Assembly: GCA_964017125.1 (NCBI GenBank)
Contig: OZ024909.1
Location: forward strand, 73,314,566-73,378,565
Source: Flabesymbios commensalis
Lineage: Eukaryota > Annelida > Polychaeta > Terebellida > Flabelligeridae
Length of the DNA: 64,000 bases
Direction of reading: 5' to 3'
Under the pieces are notes generated by a model. The model made no database searches. It was not told the origin of the DNA and worked only from the letters and a program-made list of their open reading frames with translations. Made by a program: the position numbers and the translations under genes. This document shows, piece by piece, positions 21,441 to 31,838 of this stretch; position 1 is the stretch's first letter; each line of letters starts with the position of its first letter.

Positions 21441-24400
21441 GTATGTGTGAACCTCTGGTCCTCTGGCTAATGGCACTCTGTCTACAGAACTTATCAACTA
21501 TTAGTATGTCCGCATTTCAACTCTTTTGAGCTTGAATTTACATTTGTGATCTTCATCCACCCCATGCCATGTACTGCTGAACCAGTTTCATGGGAATTTT
21601 CCCACATGATATATATGAAATAGTTTAATCTAGTCTAAAAGTTAGCCTCTATAACCATAATAGCTTCCATATTTTTGAAGCGCAATAACGACCCAAACTA
21701 AAAACAATAAAATATGTTTTTCACGCAAAGTAGCCTACAATCATGAATAACTAGTTATATATTTGTTTCAAATGTGATAAGCGCGGAAGACGTTTATTCT
21801 GATCAGCAAGCGTGTTGTAGGGTACTTTTCTTTTACTTTGAAAATAATCTTTTGAACTGAAGATGACCTCGATTGGTCAAAATAGAAACAGAAATATATT
21901 TCCCAGTCAAAATCACATAAAAAAAGTTGTATTACACTTGTTTCAATATTTATTTGTTGAAGGTTATATTACCGTTTATTTCACCTTGAAATTTACATTT
22001 TGACCTTGACGTTGACCTTGAATCATCAAAATATTATCAGATATCAAAGTTAACATATTCAGACTCTCCAGAGATTTAATAACACGTCAAAGTTTCTTAT
22101 ATCCTAAGCAAAACCTGTTAGCGACATTCCACATAGTGGGCCTACGACATTAATTTTAAGTATGGTATTCTGCATAATAAAATGGAAAAGCGGTCAACAT
22201 CCATTAAAGTGTACATGATACATATTTAAATAAACTTCTTTATTTTCTATTTTAGGGTACGACATTCAGAAACCAGTGGACGTCTGTATGGGTTGATGGT
22301 TCCTGGCGCTTTATCAACACAAACTGGGGTTCCCGTCACGTGAAAGGCCCACGAGACGAGCTGATGACGTATAAATGTGACGAGTTTTACTTCTTGACAG
22401 ATCCTGAGCAGCATCTTTACCAACATTTCCCAGATGAGGGGCGATGGCAGCTCATAAGAAACCCTCTCAGTCTGGAAGAGTTTGCTCGTCTACCTGTGGT
22501 CAAGTCACCCTTCTTTAACAGTCACCTGGGATTTGTGTTGCCTTACGAGGCACAGCTATTCGCACCTGATGGCACCACGGAGGTGAGACTGGACACGCCT
22601 AAGATCACCAACATGGCCGGCAAGCTGCGCGCGCATGATGACTTTGTTCCGGCTGAGGTATTAGAGCAGCGGGTGTTGATACGGCGTATCGAGAAGCAGA
22701 CAATGATCAGTGTGAACATCCCATGTCCGGGTCATTACACTCTGGATATATTCGTGGCGTCAGATTGGCGTGAGGACCGTATGGATAATGCCTGCTCCTT
22801 CTGTATCCACTGTTCAGGGGTGTCATCAGAGGCCCACATACCCTATCCCCAGATGGGTGTATGGGGAGCCATGGCAGGCTTCTCCCGCTGGGGTCTCAGA
22901 ACATTCAGTCATAATGATCCGTACATTATATCTCACGGAGAAGTGAAACTGTCTTTCCGATTGACAAAGGAGATCAAATTGTGCCATAGTTTCCAGCGCT
23001 TGGGGACTAGAGACGGGCGGCTAGATGACATGGACCGTTTTGCCCTGATGCGGCACCGAGCTCAGAATGGTGTATCATACCTTTTGACGCCACCAAAAAG
23101 GGGACGCTTTCTCTTTACCTTATTTGTCACAGGTATAGATGAGCCTAGTCAACAAATGGGACCAGTGTATAAAGCCTTGGTGGAGTGTAGACAAGCATGC
23201 GAGAACGCCAGGCCAATGCCAAAGGTAGGCATTTATTTCATTATCTCCATTTCAAAATTAAGCACAAAACGAATATCTCGAATAACTTTACCACCCTCGA
23301 CCAACCACCCTTGAGTCCCAGACGAGAGTCGAAGGTTTTTTCGCGATATCCAGATGGATTTCTCGAAGACCCCCTTGACGAAATGTTTTTTAAGGATGGG
23401 CCAGCGTCCAATGTAAGCCAATCGTCTACAGCATTTAACCAGTATTGGGTAAACTATAGAATCTGATTTTAATACAGCACGACATTTCTAATATTCTTTT
23501 AAATTTGGTCCGTGGTCTATGATCTGATGATGCTGAGCCAACCTAAAAAAATGTATGTTAAATGTCTGGTGTTTGCTGGAATGCAGTGAAGTTGACTTAA
23601 ATACTGTAGTCTTTACTAGCTATCAGTAGAAGAAAATAATGGGAAATACCCGACTGATTTGTTAAATGTTTTGTAGAGGTAGAAACGAAAATGCTTTGTA
23701 AAAATTGAAAAGAAATGCCTCTATTTGTCTTTTACAATGGTACATGCGTCTAAACGGTGGCGTCATTTTAAGCTTATGCTGTTTAACATGTACATGTTTT
23801 CTAAGCTCTATGCGGAGGTGTCATTTTAAGCTATATGTTGTTTTACGTGTACAGGTTTCTAAGCGGAGGTGTCATTTTAATACGCTTATGTTGTTTTACA
23901 TGTACAGGTTTCTAAGCAGTGGCGTCATTTCAAGCTATATGTTGTTTTATATGTACAGGTTTCTGAGCGGTGGTGTCATTGTAAGCTATAATTTTATGTT
24001 GTTTTACATGTAGGGGCCTACAGGTTTCTGAGCTGTATTAGCCAGCTCGGTGAAAACAAAGGAGGTCGCGGTCATTGAGTTTTACAGAATATGTTGTTTT
24101 ACATGTACAGGTTTCTAAACAGTGGCGTAATTGTAAGCTATATATTGTTTTACAAGTACAGGTTTCTAAGCGGTGGCGTCATTGTAAGCTACTATCATGA
24201 TTATGTTGTTTTACTTACAGGTTTCTAAGCGGTGGCGTCATTGTAAGCTACTGGAGCCTTTATATGAGGTACTGCTTCCTGATGCAAAGGTGAACTTCAG
24301 GCTGGAGTCACGTATCGCTGAGGAAATAGCTGTGGTAGAAGGAGACAAGTGGACCAGCTTAAAGGTAATATATTCTGACGGGTGGTAAAAAGGGGGAGGG

Positions 24401-27400
24401 TACGCAAATAAAGGTAGTATATGCTGATGGGCGATGGACATGGTGAGTGTACGCAATGAAAGGTAATAATTTGATGCTGACGGGCGATGGAAAGGAGTGT
24501 ACGCAATTAAAGGTAATATATATACGGGCGATGGAAAGGGACCCCTGAAATAGCCTTAAGGTTATATATCCTGACGAGCAGTGGAAAGGGGGGGGGGGGT
24601 GGCTAGAGAAGTAGCTTTAATGGTAACTAATTATACTCTGACAGACGGTGGAAAAGTCGATCAGCTTAAAGGTACTGTCCTAGGCTAAAATCATAAAAAA
24701 TCGGTGATTTTATTTTGGCTTCTTAATATGACCATATGATCCAACCATGTCCATAGACTAGAACTGCAAATATTTTTAAATTTTTGTGCTGCGCATTTAG
24801 TTAGGCTAAATTTTCTGTGAAACGCAGTGACGTCACTCGGTGAAAACAAAGTTATATAACACCCCCTCTCCCATACTTAATTCTGTGAAACGCAGTGACG
24901 TCACTCGGTGAAAACAATGTTATATAATACCCCCTCCCCCATACTTCATTGTATTAGCCAGCTCGGTGAAAACAAAGGAGGTCGAGGTCATTGAGTTTCA
25001 CAGAATAGATGAAATTCCTGATTTCTTATTTTGGACAACCATGTCAAAAATAAAAAATACGGGAATTTCGTCTCTATAACTAGCCTAACTGGTAAATGCG
25101 AAGCACATAAATTAAAAAAAATTGCAGCTCTAGTTTATGGACATGTTTACATCATATGGTTATATTAAGAAGCCAAAATAAAATCATCGATTGTTTTATG
25201 TTTTTAGTCTGGGATAGTCCCTTTAAACATAATATATGCTGGCGGGCGTTGCGTTGGAAAGGGGGAGATGGACCAGTTAAAGGTAAAATACACTGGCAGA
25301 CGGTGGAAAGAGGGGTGGACCAGCTTAAAGGTAATATCTGCTGGCCAAAGTTGCAAAGGGTGGTGACACAGCTGAAAGTAAATGAGAAATCTCAACTCTA
25401 GCAGGCGGTTATTTCTTATCTTTTTAGCATTTAATTTGGATATAGAAATTTTTACTTAAGAACTTGTATATAAATTATATTGAAGCACGCCTTTATATGT
25501 ACCGTCCACAACGTTAGTGGCCTAACATATTGTATGTCTGGCTTGTTGCAGCAACAAGACAAGTTATGGCTTGGCACTATACGAACCCCCAGCCGTACAG
25601 CCAAACTCCTGGTCTGTGGACGATTTAAAGATGGCGGTGACAAGTTTCTGCCCCTGATAGAATATCACGTGAAGGATTCCATGGATGCCATGCGTGACGA
25701 CACACAGAGAATGACGTCATACATGTCATTTGACAGGGTGGGATGACGTCATTAGATAATGATGATCAGACAAAACAGGGGGGATTAATTCTCGGCAAAC
25801 ATTGAAGCCATGGTGTTTCAGTGTTTGCTTGGCAGAAAAAGCTATAATAACTGTTTTTCATGATAAATTATTTTTAACTATTTTGTTCATTTTTATGTGT
25901 TTTTTCTTTTTTTTCCATAAAAACCACATATGTTTTTCAGTACATACCTACAAACCCACAACCCATTTACTAACGTCTCCACACATATATGCTGAACAAA
26001 GTACAATCAGAAAAATGAAAAAAATGGCGGAAGTGAACCAATATCACCCAGTTTAGAAGCAACGTAGCTGAACATGGTACAATCAGAACAATGAACAAAA
26101 TGGCGGCAGTGAACCAATATCATCCAGTTTAGAAGCAATGAATACTCTGCATGTTGGCACGACATTAACCCAACATGGACCAAATATCAGAATATTAACG
26201 CTGTCAATTTATTTGTCGAATAATGATTACAACGTCCTTTATAAATATGATCAAATAATACACAGTTAGCTGATGCCATGACTGGCAGGTAAATGTATGA
26301 TATGATGTACCCAGGCTGCCTACTAGTTGACAAAGCATTGCCTTCTAACCTTAAAATGCCAAACCTTGAAGTACCAAATGGCAGTTTAATTTTCACTCAC
26401 TTAAAACTATATCTCACTGACTTGACCCACAACCTGCAGTTCGTGACAATAACTCAGATTGAAGACACGTTTTATTCAGATTTGTGAAACTATGGCGACA
26501 TACTCATAACTACGGCGACTGACAACTGCCAATTTTCGCTCCATAGGAACCACTGTGTAAGATGTAATAACGTATGGTCTAATAACACCTTATCAAGGCC
26601 TTATATAGTGTTACAGGGCTTCTCATTTAGGCTTTAGAACGCCTTAATAATGTGTTTTATCGCCTAAAAGTCATAATACCACCTTAATTGTTTAACATGG
26701 GGTTTCTCTGTGACGAAATTTGGCGGTTTTCATCTACAGCGGGCCAACAATAAATCAATATTAGATCTACGTATCTTGTTTGCTGGGAAAACCTCTCAAT
26801 AAAAGTGTGTTACCCATGTATAACCCGATATAGTCATATAACCCTCAGGGCAGTATGGGCCAGCGTCGCAGATGGTGGACGGACATTACAACTTGGGAAG
26901 CTAACTATATGGTAAGCTTCCCAAGTAAAATACCAATTTTAAGTGCATGTAGAACCTGACACGGACATTTACCCTCAAGCGCAGCAAGCTTCCAAAGTGC
27001 AGCCTTTTATCAAAATACCAATTATACACCCATTGAATTGTGATCATATCATATAACTGGATCAATGGTTTCAATTGCGTGTCTAGAATTAACCCATTGC
27101 CGAGCCAACATGTGGTATTGCGAGGTCAATGTTCTAGGAATGGCAAGGTTTTGACATACAATATTTCAAATATGAGAAACACCGTCATAAGACCTAGTCA
27201 TTACAGTAATAAACTAGCATCCACACTTCAGCACTTCACACTTCAGCTTAAAGGTAATATTCTGGCGAGAGTTGGAAAGTGGGAAAGTGGGGTGAAACCC
27301 ATACACAATATTTGTATAACATTTATACAAGGGCGGCCTAACTTCTTCGACGTTGATCCAACATACACGTTGCTCCACATTGTATAACTGTTATACAAAT

Positions 27401-28160
27401 GTTTTTGTTGTGTTTGCTGGGAACACCTTAACGTTAACTAATTATACTCTAGCAGGGAGATGGAAAATGAGCCAGCTTGAAGGTAATGTATACATCCATG
27501 CTGGCAAGCGGTGGAAGGTGGGGGGTGGGGGGAGGGTATTGCAGGTTAAAGTTAACTATTTATACTCTGGCAGGCGTGGAGAAGGGGACTAGTGGACCTG
27601 CTTAAAGGCCTAATATATGCTTGCTGGCAGTGGGAAGGGGGAGAAGACAAGCCTAGTGGTAATGTATGATGGTGAGTGGTGGGAAAAAGCTGGTTGTATA
27701 AACCTAGGAAAATAGTCTATTTTCCTTGTATACACTGACGGGGTAGAAAGGGGAAAAGTGGACCGGCTTAAAGGTAATATGGATGCTTATACAATTATTG
27801 CAAAAGCAGCTAACATTGATTTACTGTTCACATGTTGAGGGTTTTAGCATTCAGTTTGCATATATAAATTCTTAGTTAGCAAGATATTGTATTAATAGCA
27901 AGGACATTATATGTACCATACATAAAACTATCGACCTAACCTATTGTATGCTTGGCTTGTTGCAGCAACAAGACAAGCTATGGCTTGGCACTATACGAAC
28001 CCCCAGCCGTACAGCCAAACTCCTGGTTTGTGGACGATTTAAAGATGGCGGTGACAAGTTTCTGCCCCTGATAGAATATCACGTGAAGGATTCCATGGAT
28101 GTCATGCGTGACGACACACAGAGAATGACGTCATACATGTCATTTGACAGGGTGGGATGA
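21365..28160 (+). CDS. KY-like: Kyphoscoliosis peptidase (KY)/hillarin-like protein, 3' part of gene
   Basis: Four or five exons on the plus strand encode about 460 residues of a KY/hillarin-type protein. KY proteins have a transglutaminase-like fold and act at the cytoskeleton and muscle Z-disc; hillarin and LTD-1 are invertebrate relatives. Seen here: the YAGLHCQIIDGYSKGAGYRP segment that follows the catalytic Cys region, then WVDGSWRFINTNWGSRHVKG, YKCDEFYFLTDPEQ and the VVKSPFFNSHLGFV block that opens the KY-specific C-terminal domain. All introns join in compatible phases with GT-AG ends. Exons with the catalytic Cys and N-terminus are not found in the window. Residues aligned with the catalytic His and Asp appear to be Asn (or Gln) and Asn, suggesting a non-catalytic member. 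The terminal exon exists twice, ending at 25,746 or 28,160. Confidence 0.85.
22256..23224 (+). CDS. KY-like: KY-like gene, main exon
   Basis: The exon is 969 bp, phase 0 at both ends, with acceptor tctattttag|GGT and donor AAG|gtaggc. It encodes 323 residues covering the second half of the transglutaminase-like core (GTTFRNQWTSVWVDGSWRF) and most of the KY C-terminal region. One beta-rich unit spans about residues 80-180 (FFNSHLGFVLPYE to CPGHYTLDIFV) and a second about 200-305 (AHIPYPQMGVWGA to GRFLFTLFVTG). The sequence continues open for a short way into the intron, to 23,314, without family resemblance. Confidence 0.9.
23735..24220 (+). repeat. Minisatellite made of the KY-like exon acceptor region
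   Basis: Eight diverged copies, most spaced 51-65 bp apart, repeat the last bases of the intron and the first bases of the next exon: tgttttacatgtacag, then gtttctaagcggtggcgtca, then ttNtaagcta. The genuine junction at 24,220|24,221 is the last member. Copies lie near 23,742, 23,793, 23,853, 23,906, 23,957, 24,022, 24,109 and 24,160. One interval contains foreign DNA (24,038-24,090). Confidence 0.85.
24038..24090 (+). mobile_element. Fragment of MITE interior inside the acceptor minisatellite
   Basis: The words tgtattagccagctcggtga and aaacaaaggaggtcgcggtc, followed by cattgagttttacagaat, are nearly identical to 24,953-25,006 inside the long-TIR MITE. Here they lie between two minisatellite units with no MITE termini. 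Confidence 0.7.
24221..24364 (+). CDS. KY-like: KY-like gene, 48-codon exon flanked by junction-derived minisatellites
   Basis: The exon is 144 bp, phase 0 at both ends, with acceptor ttacttacag|GTT and donor AAG|gtaata. It encodes VSKRWRHCKLLEPLYEVLL, PDAKVNFRLESRIAEEIAVV and EGDKWTSLK. The basic start and the later strand-forming residues fit the KY C-terminal beta-sandwich region. Both of its junctions have been amplified into tandem arrays. Confidence 0.85.
24365..24668 (+). repeat. Minisatellite made of the KY-like exon donor region
   Basis: Diverged units of roughly 45-60 bp repeat the exon end and donor: a variant of gaccagcttaaag, then gtaatatatgctgacgggcg, then atggaaaggg. Each unit restores an aaag|gtaat donor-like site. 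The array is interrupted by a long-TIR MITE at 24,669 and resumes at 25,225. Confidence 0.8.
24669..25224. mobile_element. MITE with about 100-bp terminal inverted repeats
   Basis: The left end (ggctaaaatcataaaaaatc...ggcttcttaatatgaccata) and the right end (the inverse of atatggttatattaagaagc...tttttagtctgggatagtcc) are inverted copies over about 100 bp. The interior has two tandem copies of gtgaaacgcagtgacgtcac and an inverted relative near 24,965-25,005. No coding sequence is present. It sits inside the donor minisatellite. One end of the same family is present at 49,490-49,620. Confidence 0.75.
25225..25400 (+). repeat. Donor-derived minisatellite, continuation
   Basis: Three to four units carry agcttaaaggtaatatctgc and ggcgggcgttgcgttggaaa. 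This is the right part of the array that starts at 24,365, beyond the inserted MITE. Confidence 0.75.
25425..27238 (+). repeat. Segmental duplication copy A, containing the first KY-like terminal exon
   Basis: This matches copy B (27,840-29,655) at an offset of about 2.41 kb. Identity is very high from the exon to the end but clearly lower in the roughly 110 bp of intron before it. It contains the terminal exon, paired words about atggcggNagtgaaccaata, a palindrome around acttgggaagctaactatat, and an AATAAA near 26,800. Beyond the exon I see no coding sequence. Confidence 0.85.
25552..25746 (+). CDS. KY-like: KY-like gene, terminal exon copy A
   Basis: The exon is 195 bp including the stop, with acceptor ggcttgttgcag|CAA, phase 0. 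It encodes QQDKLWLGTIRTPSRTAKLL, VCGRFKDGGDKFLPLIEYHV and KDSMDAMRDDTQRMTSYMSF, then DRVG and TGA. It would follow the exon ending at 24,364 in frame. A near-identical copy starts at 27,966. Confidence 0.85.
   Translation, partial: QQDKLWLGTIRTPSRTAKLLVCGRFKDGGDKFLPLIEYHVKDSMDAMRDDTQRMTSYMSFDRVG
27240..27785 (+). repeat. Donor-derived minisatellite between the duplication copies
   Basis: Loose units again carry cttcagcttaaaggtaatat, gccagcttgaaggtaatgta and accggcttaaaggtaatatg with intervening gcaggcgtggagaagggg variants. It separates copies A and B, so the duplicated segment probably included part of the array. Confidence 0.7.
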
Positions 28161-29655
28161 CGTCATTAGATGATGATGATCAGACAAAACAGGGGGAATC
28201 AATTATCGACAAACATTGAAGCCATGGTGTTTCAGTGTTTGCTTCGCAGAAAAAGCTGTAATAACTGTTTTCCATGATAAGTTATTTTTAACTATTTTGT
28301 TCATTTCTATGTGTTTTTTTCTTTTTTTTTGCATAAAAACCACATATGTTTTTCAGTTCATACCTACAAACCCACAAACCTTTTCCAAACGTCTCCACAC
28401 ATATATGCTGAACAAAGTACAATCAGAAAAATGAACAAAATGGCGGAAGTGAACCAATATCCCCCAGTTTAGAAGAAACGTAGCTGAACATAGTACAATC
28501 AGAACAATGAACAAAATGGCGGAAGTGAACCAATATCACCAAGTTTAGAAGCAATGAATACTCTGCATGTTGGCACGACATTAACCCAACATGGACCAAA
28601 TATCAGAATATTAACGCTGTCGATTTATTTGTCGAATAATGATTACAAAGTCCTTTATAAATATGATCAAATAATACACAGTTAGCTGATGCCGTGACTG
28701 GCAGGCACATGTATGATATGATGAACCCAGGCTGCCTACTAGTTGACAAAGCATTGCCTTCTAACCTTAAAATGCCAAACCTTGAAGTGCCAAATGGCAG
28801 TTTAATTTTCACTGACTTGAAACTATATCTCACTGACTTGACCCACAACCTGAAGTTCGTGACAATAACTCAGATTGAAGACACGTTTTATTCAGAGTTG
28901 TGAAACTATGGCGAAATACTCATAACTACGGCGACTGACAACCGCCAATTTTCGCTCCATAGGAACCAATGTGTAAGATGTAATAACGTATGGTCTAATA
29001 ACACCTTATCAAGGCCTTATATAGTGTTACAGGGCTTCTCATTTAGGCTTTAGAACGCCTTAATAATGTGTTTTATCGCCTAAAAGTCATAATACCACCT
29101 GAATTGTTTAACAGTGGGTTTCTCTGTGACGAAATTTGGCGTATTTTATCTACAGCGGGCCAACAATAAATCAATATTAGATCTACGTATCTTGTTTGCT
29201 GGGAAAACCTATTAATAAAAGTGTGTTACCCATGTATAACCCGATATAGTCATATAACCCTCAGGGCAGTATGGGCCAGCGTCGCAGATGGTGGACGGAC
29301 ATTACAACTTGGGAAGCTAACTATATAGTAAGCTTCCCAAGTAAAATACCAATTAACATGATTATTAAAAGTGCATGTAGAACCTGACACAGACATTTAC
29401 CCTCAAGCGTAGCAAGCTTCCAATGTGCAGCCGTTTATCAAAATACCAATTATACACCCATTGAATTGTGATCATATCATATAACTGGATCAATGGTTTC
29501 AATTGCGTGTCTAGAATTAACCCATTGCCGAGCCAACATGTGGTATTGGAGGTCAATGTTCTAGGAATGGCAAGGTTTTGACATACAATATTTCAAATAT
29601 GAGAAACACCGTCATAAGACCTAGTCATTACAGTAATAAACTAGCATCCACACTT
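27840..29655 (+). repeat. Segmental duplication copy B, containing the second KY-like terminal exon
   Basis: This is the downstream partner of copy A. It ends at ctagcatccacacttcac, after which the two copies part. It carries its own terminal exon, palindrome and AATAAA (near 29,216). Confidence 0.85.
27966..28160 (+). CDS. KY-like: KY-like gene, terminal exon copy B
   Basis: The acceptor (gcttgttgcag), length, frame and stop are the same as in copy A. Differences are few: silent changes and one Ala-to-Val (SMDVMRDD instead of SMDAMRDD). The open frame shows it has not decayed. It could serve as an alternative last exon of the same gene, or be a duplicate not in use. Confidence 0.75.
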   Translation, partial: QQDKLWLGTIRTPSRTAKLLVCGRFKDGGDKFLPLIEYHVKDSMDVMRDDTQRMTSYMSFDRVG

Positions 29656-29689
29656 CACAGTCGTCAGCTTGATTTTTCCGTTTCAGGTA

Positions 29690-29880
29690 GATATTCGTAG
29701 GCCTACGAGAAAATACATACTACTACGTTGGTACGGCGAGATGGGCTGATCTCAATACTCGTCACCACGTCAAGCACTCGCCTAAAGGCTCGGGCTTTGA
29801 AATGTTGTGACTTTTGCTGAGATGAGCCCATCTCGCCTACCCAACGATGCGGTATGCGTATAATATCGGTCCGACTGGGG
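29690..29880. repeat. Foldback MITE-like repeat
   Basis: The inverted words ggcgagatgggctgatctca (from about 29,736) and tgagatgagcccatctcgcc (to about 29,840) frame a short centre, with cgttggtac/cccaacgatgcgg outside. It is related to 1-130. Confidence 0.55.
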
Positions 29881-29929
29881 CTTAATTTATAGATAAATAT
29901 GGAGAGTGTGTGAATAAATGAATGAATGA

Positions 29930-30235
29930 ATGAATGAATGAATGGGTTTTTAGGCCACCTTTGTTCACATATAAGCTAAAGTGGACCAAGAGAAACTCCT
30001 GATGGTGGTGGGATGACACTGCCCTTCACACAGATGATTCTAAATTAGAACCCTGGCAGGAAGAGGTCGAGCACGGTACCCCTCGGTCACAGAGGCTGCC
30101 CACAATATTTAATCTTTGCTGATGAGCGGGGAAGAAACATTAGATTTCTTTGAAATTTGAATAGGCCTACCAGAGCGGAGGATGAAACCGCGATTTTTGA
30201 CTATCCCAGCAGGCACCAGGGTATTCGACGGAGTC
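29930..30235 (-). mobile_element. SINE-C copy (dimeric tRNA-derived)
   Basis: Read on the minus strand it matches the well-defined copy at 45,824-46,137: a tRNA-like unit with an altered B box, then gtttcttccc, a second tRNA-like unit (gtgaccgaggggtaccgtgc), then a body ending ggtggcctaaaaacccattc and a (catt)n tail at 29,912-29,945. Confidence 0.75.
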
Positions 30236-30239
30236 GGTT

Positions 30240-31660
30240 AGTAAATAATTTAATTTGGACAAGGTAAATGTTGAATAAACGACCGCCTTTTTTGATTGCT
30301 GCACGATAATGACTAGCCTATAGGGAGACTTTGATATGCACGACAAAATAATCAAGCTGATAGATTTGTGACAGACGACGCCGAGAGAGAACATAGTGAT
30401 ATGGTGTATTCACCACGTGTAGAATGACCTTTAGTCACCACAATGCCACGTGTCTGATATATGAATATGAACACCGGCGTATGTCAGCTTATGTCACACA
30501 GTAAATCGGTTGCCCTTACCATTAGCACTGAATTGTACATAGATCAAAATAGATATAAAGACACATGCAACTAAATCAATTGTCTATGGGAGGTTTGAGT
30601 CACATTGTTATTGTGCCACTGGAATTAAATGACATTCTTGTCGATATTAAATCGGATATAGGTAGAACCTGCGCAGGTTTATACATTATTTAATCCTGAT
30701 TGAACAATAACGAAACACGAACCACAGGACAATGACTGCATTTATTTTACCACACATGTAACATACATCAATCTCATGATTCTCACATGCAGCCAAGGAT
30801 AAGAACATTATGTAAGCCTTCTTTAATTTCAAAAGAAAATTTGCAGTTTTACATTACGTTTTGCAAGATACGATATATCGTAACTTGTACGAAAAAACGG
30901 GCCCTCACTGTTAAATCTTGAGCCATATATTACATTGCCATATTACATTGCAGAAGAGTGCAGCATTCACGTATACACGTATACTCCATATAAGGTTTAC
31001 AGTGAGAGAAAAGTTGTTAGCTATACACTATAAGTACCGCTGATAACGAACAGATATGTAAAATTCACTCACAACATAAAAAAATAAACAAACTTGTCTC
31101 TACCAGATAATATGCTCATGTTGATTTTTTTCAAAAAGATGGAGTCTTCTATTACACAACTGGCATTCCTAGGTGTTCTCACATGATCCACAAGGTCAAA
31201 CTTCGGGCTTGAGATACTCTGTTTCAACAAACTCCGCCCCTGTCTCCCCGTACTGCAGAGTTGTCATTTAGTATATTTAATTTGTTTAAAACTAGAATTA
31301 GTAACACAGCTTTCAACTTCCAGTGATGAGAAATACGTCTTTTTATGAAAAATAGATATTTCCCACATTTAAAAATAATACAGATTTTTCAAAAATTCTT
31401 TCCCTTTTATGAATAAAAACTGAAATTGCTAAAACTGCTTCTGGTAAATGTTCTTTTAGACAAATTAATTTAATGTGGCAAATGTCTATATTTTTCAAAA
31501 AACGTATTTTTCATCATTGGAAGTTAAAAATTGTTGTTTGTATTATGTTTCTATTATAGCCGTCTTGACCTGGTTATTTTCCACATCGCTCTGCGCAGTA
31601 AGAAACTGGCCGATCACAGTCAGGGACGTTGTTCAATAATCAGGACACCGATTTTACAAT
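30240..31660. other. No gene seen
   Basis: This is AT-rich intergenic sequence between a SINE-C copy and the GPCR neighbourhood. I find no open frame with family resemblance and no clear repeat. Confidence 0.45.
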
Positions 31661-31669
31661 GGTGCTAAC

Positions 31670-31780
31670 CCAGCAAACACAAAACATTTGTATAACATTT
31701 GTACAACATCGGCCCAACGTCTCCGACGTTGGTCCAATAATATACAAATCTTATACAAATATTTTGTGTTGACTGGGAAC
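31670..31780. mobile_element. MITE-P copy (palindromic, CCCAGCAAACAC ends)
   Basis: The copy begins acccagcaaacacaaaacat and ends ttgtgttgactgggaac, with the central cggcccaacgtctccgacgt motif of the family described at 54,403. It lies just downstream of the GPCR stop codon. Confidence 0.65.
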
Positions 31781-31838
31781 AGTTCATCCACTTTGTCTGT
31801 GGACATTTCTCTCAGAGAACCATATTATCCAGATTTTT

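Noticed and set aside
23322-23412. Possible extra KY-like exon (RRESKVFSRYPDGFLEDP) with cag acceptor and gtaagc donor
   Set aside because: Its length of 91 bp and phase do not fit between the phase-0 exons on either side, and it has no family resemblance.
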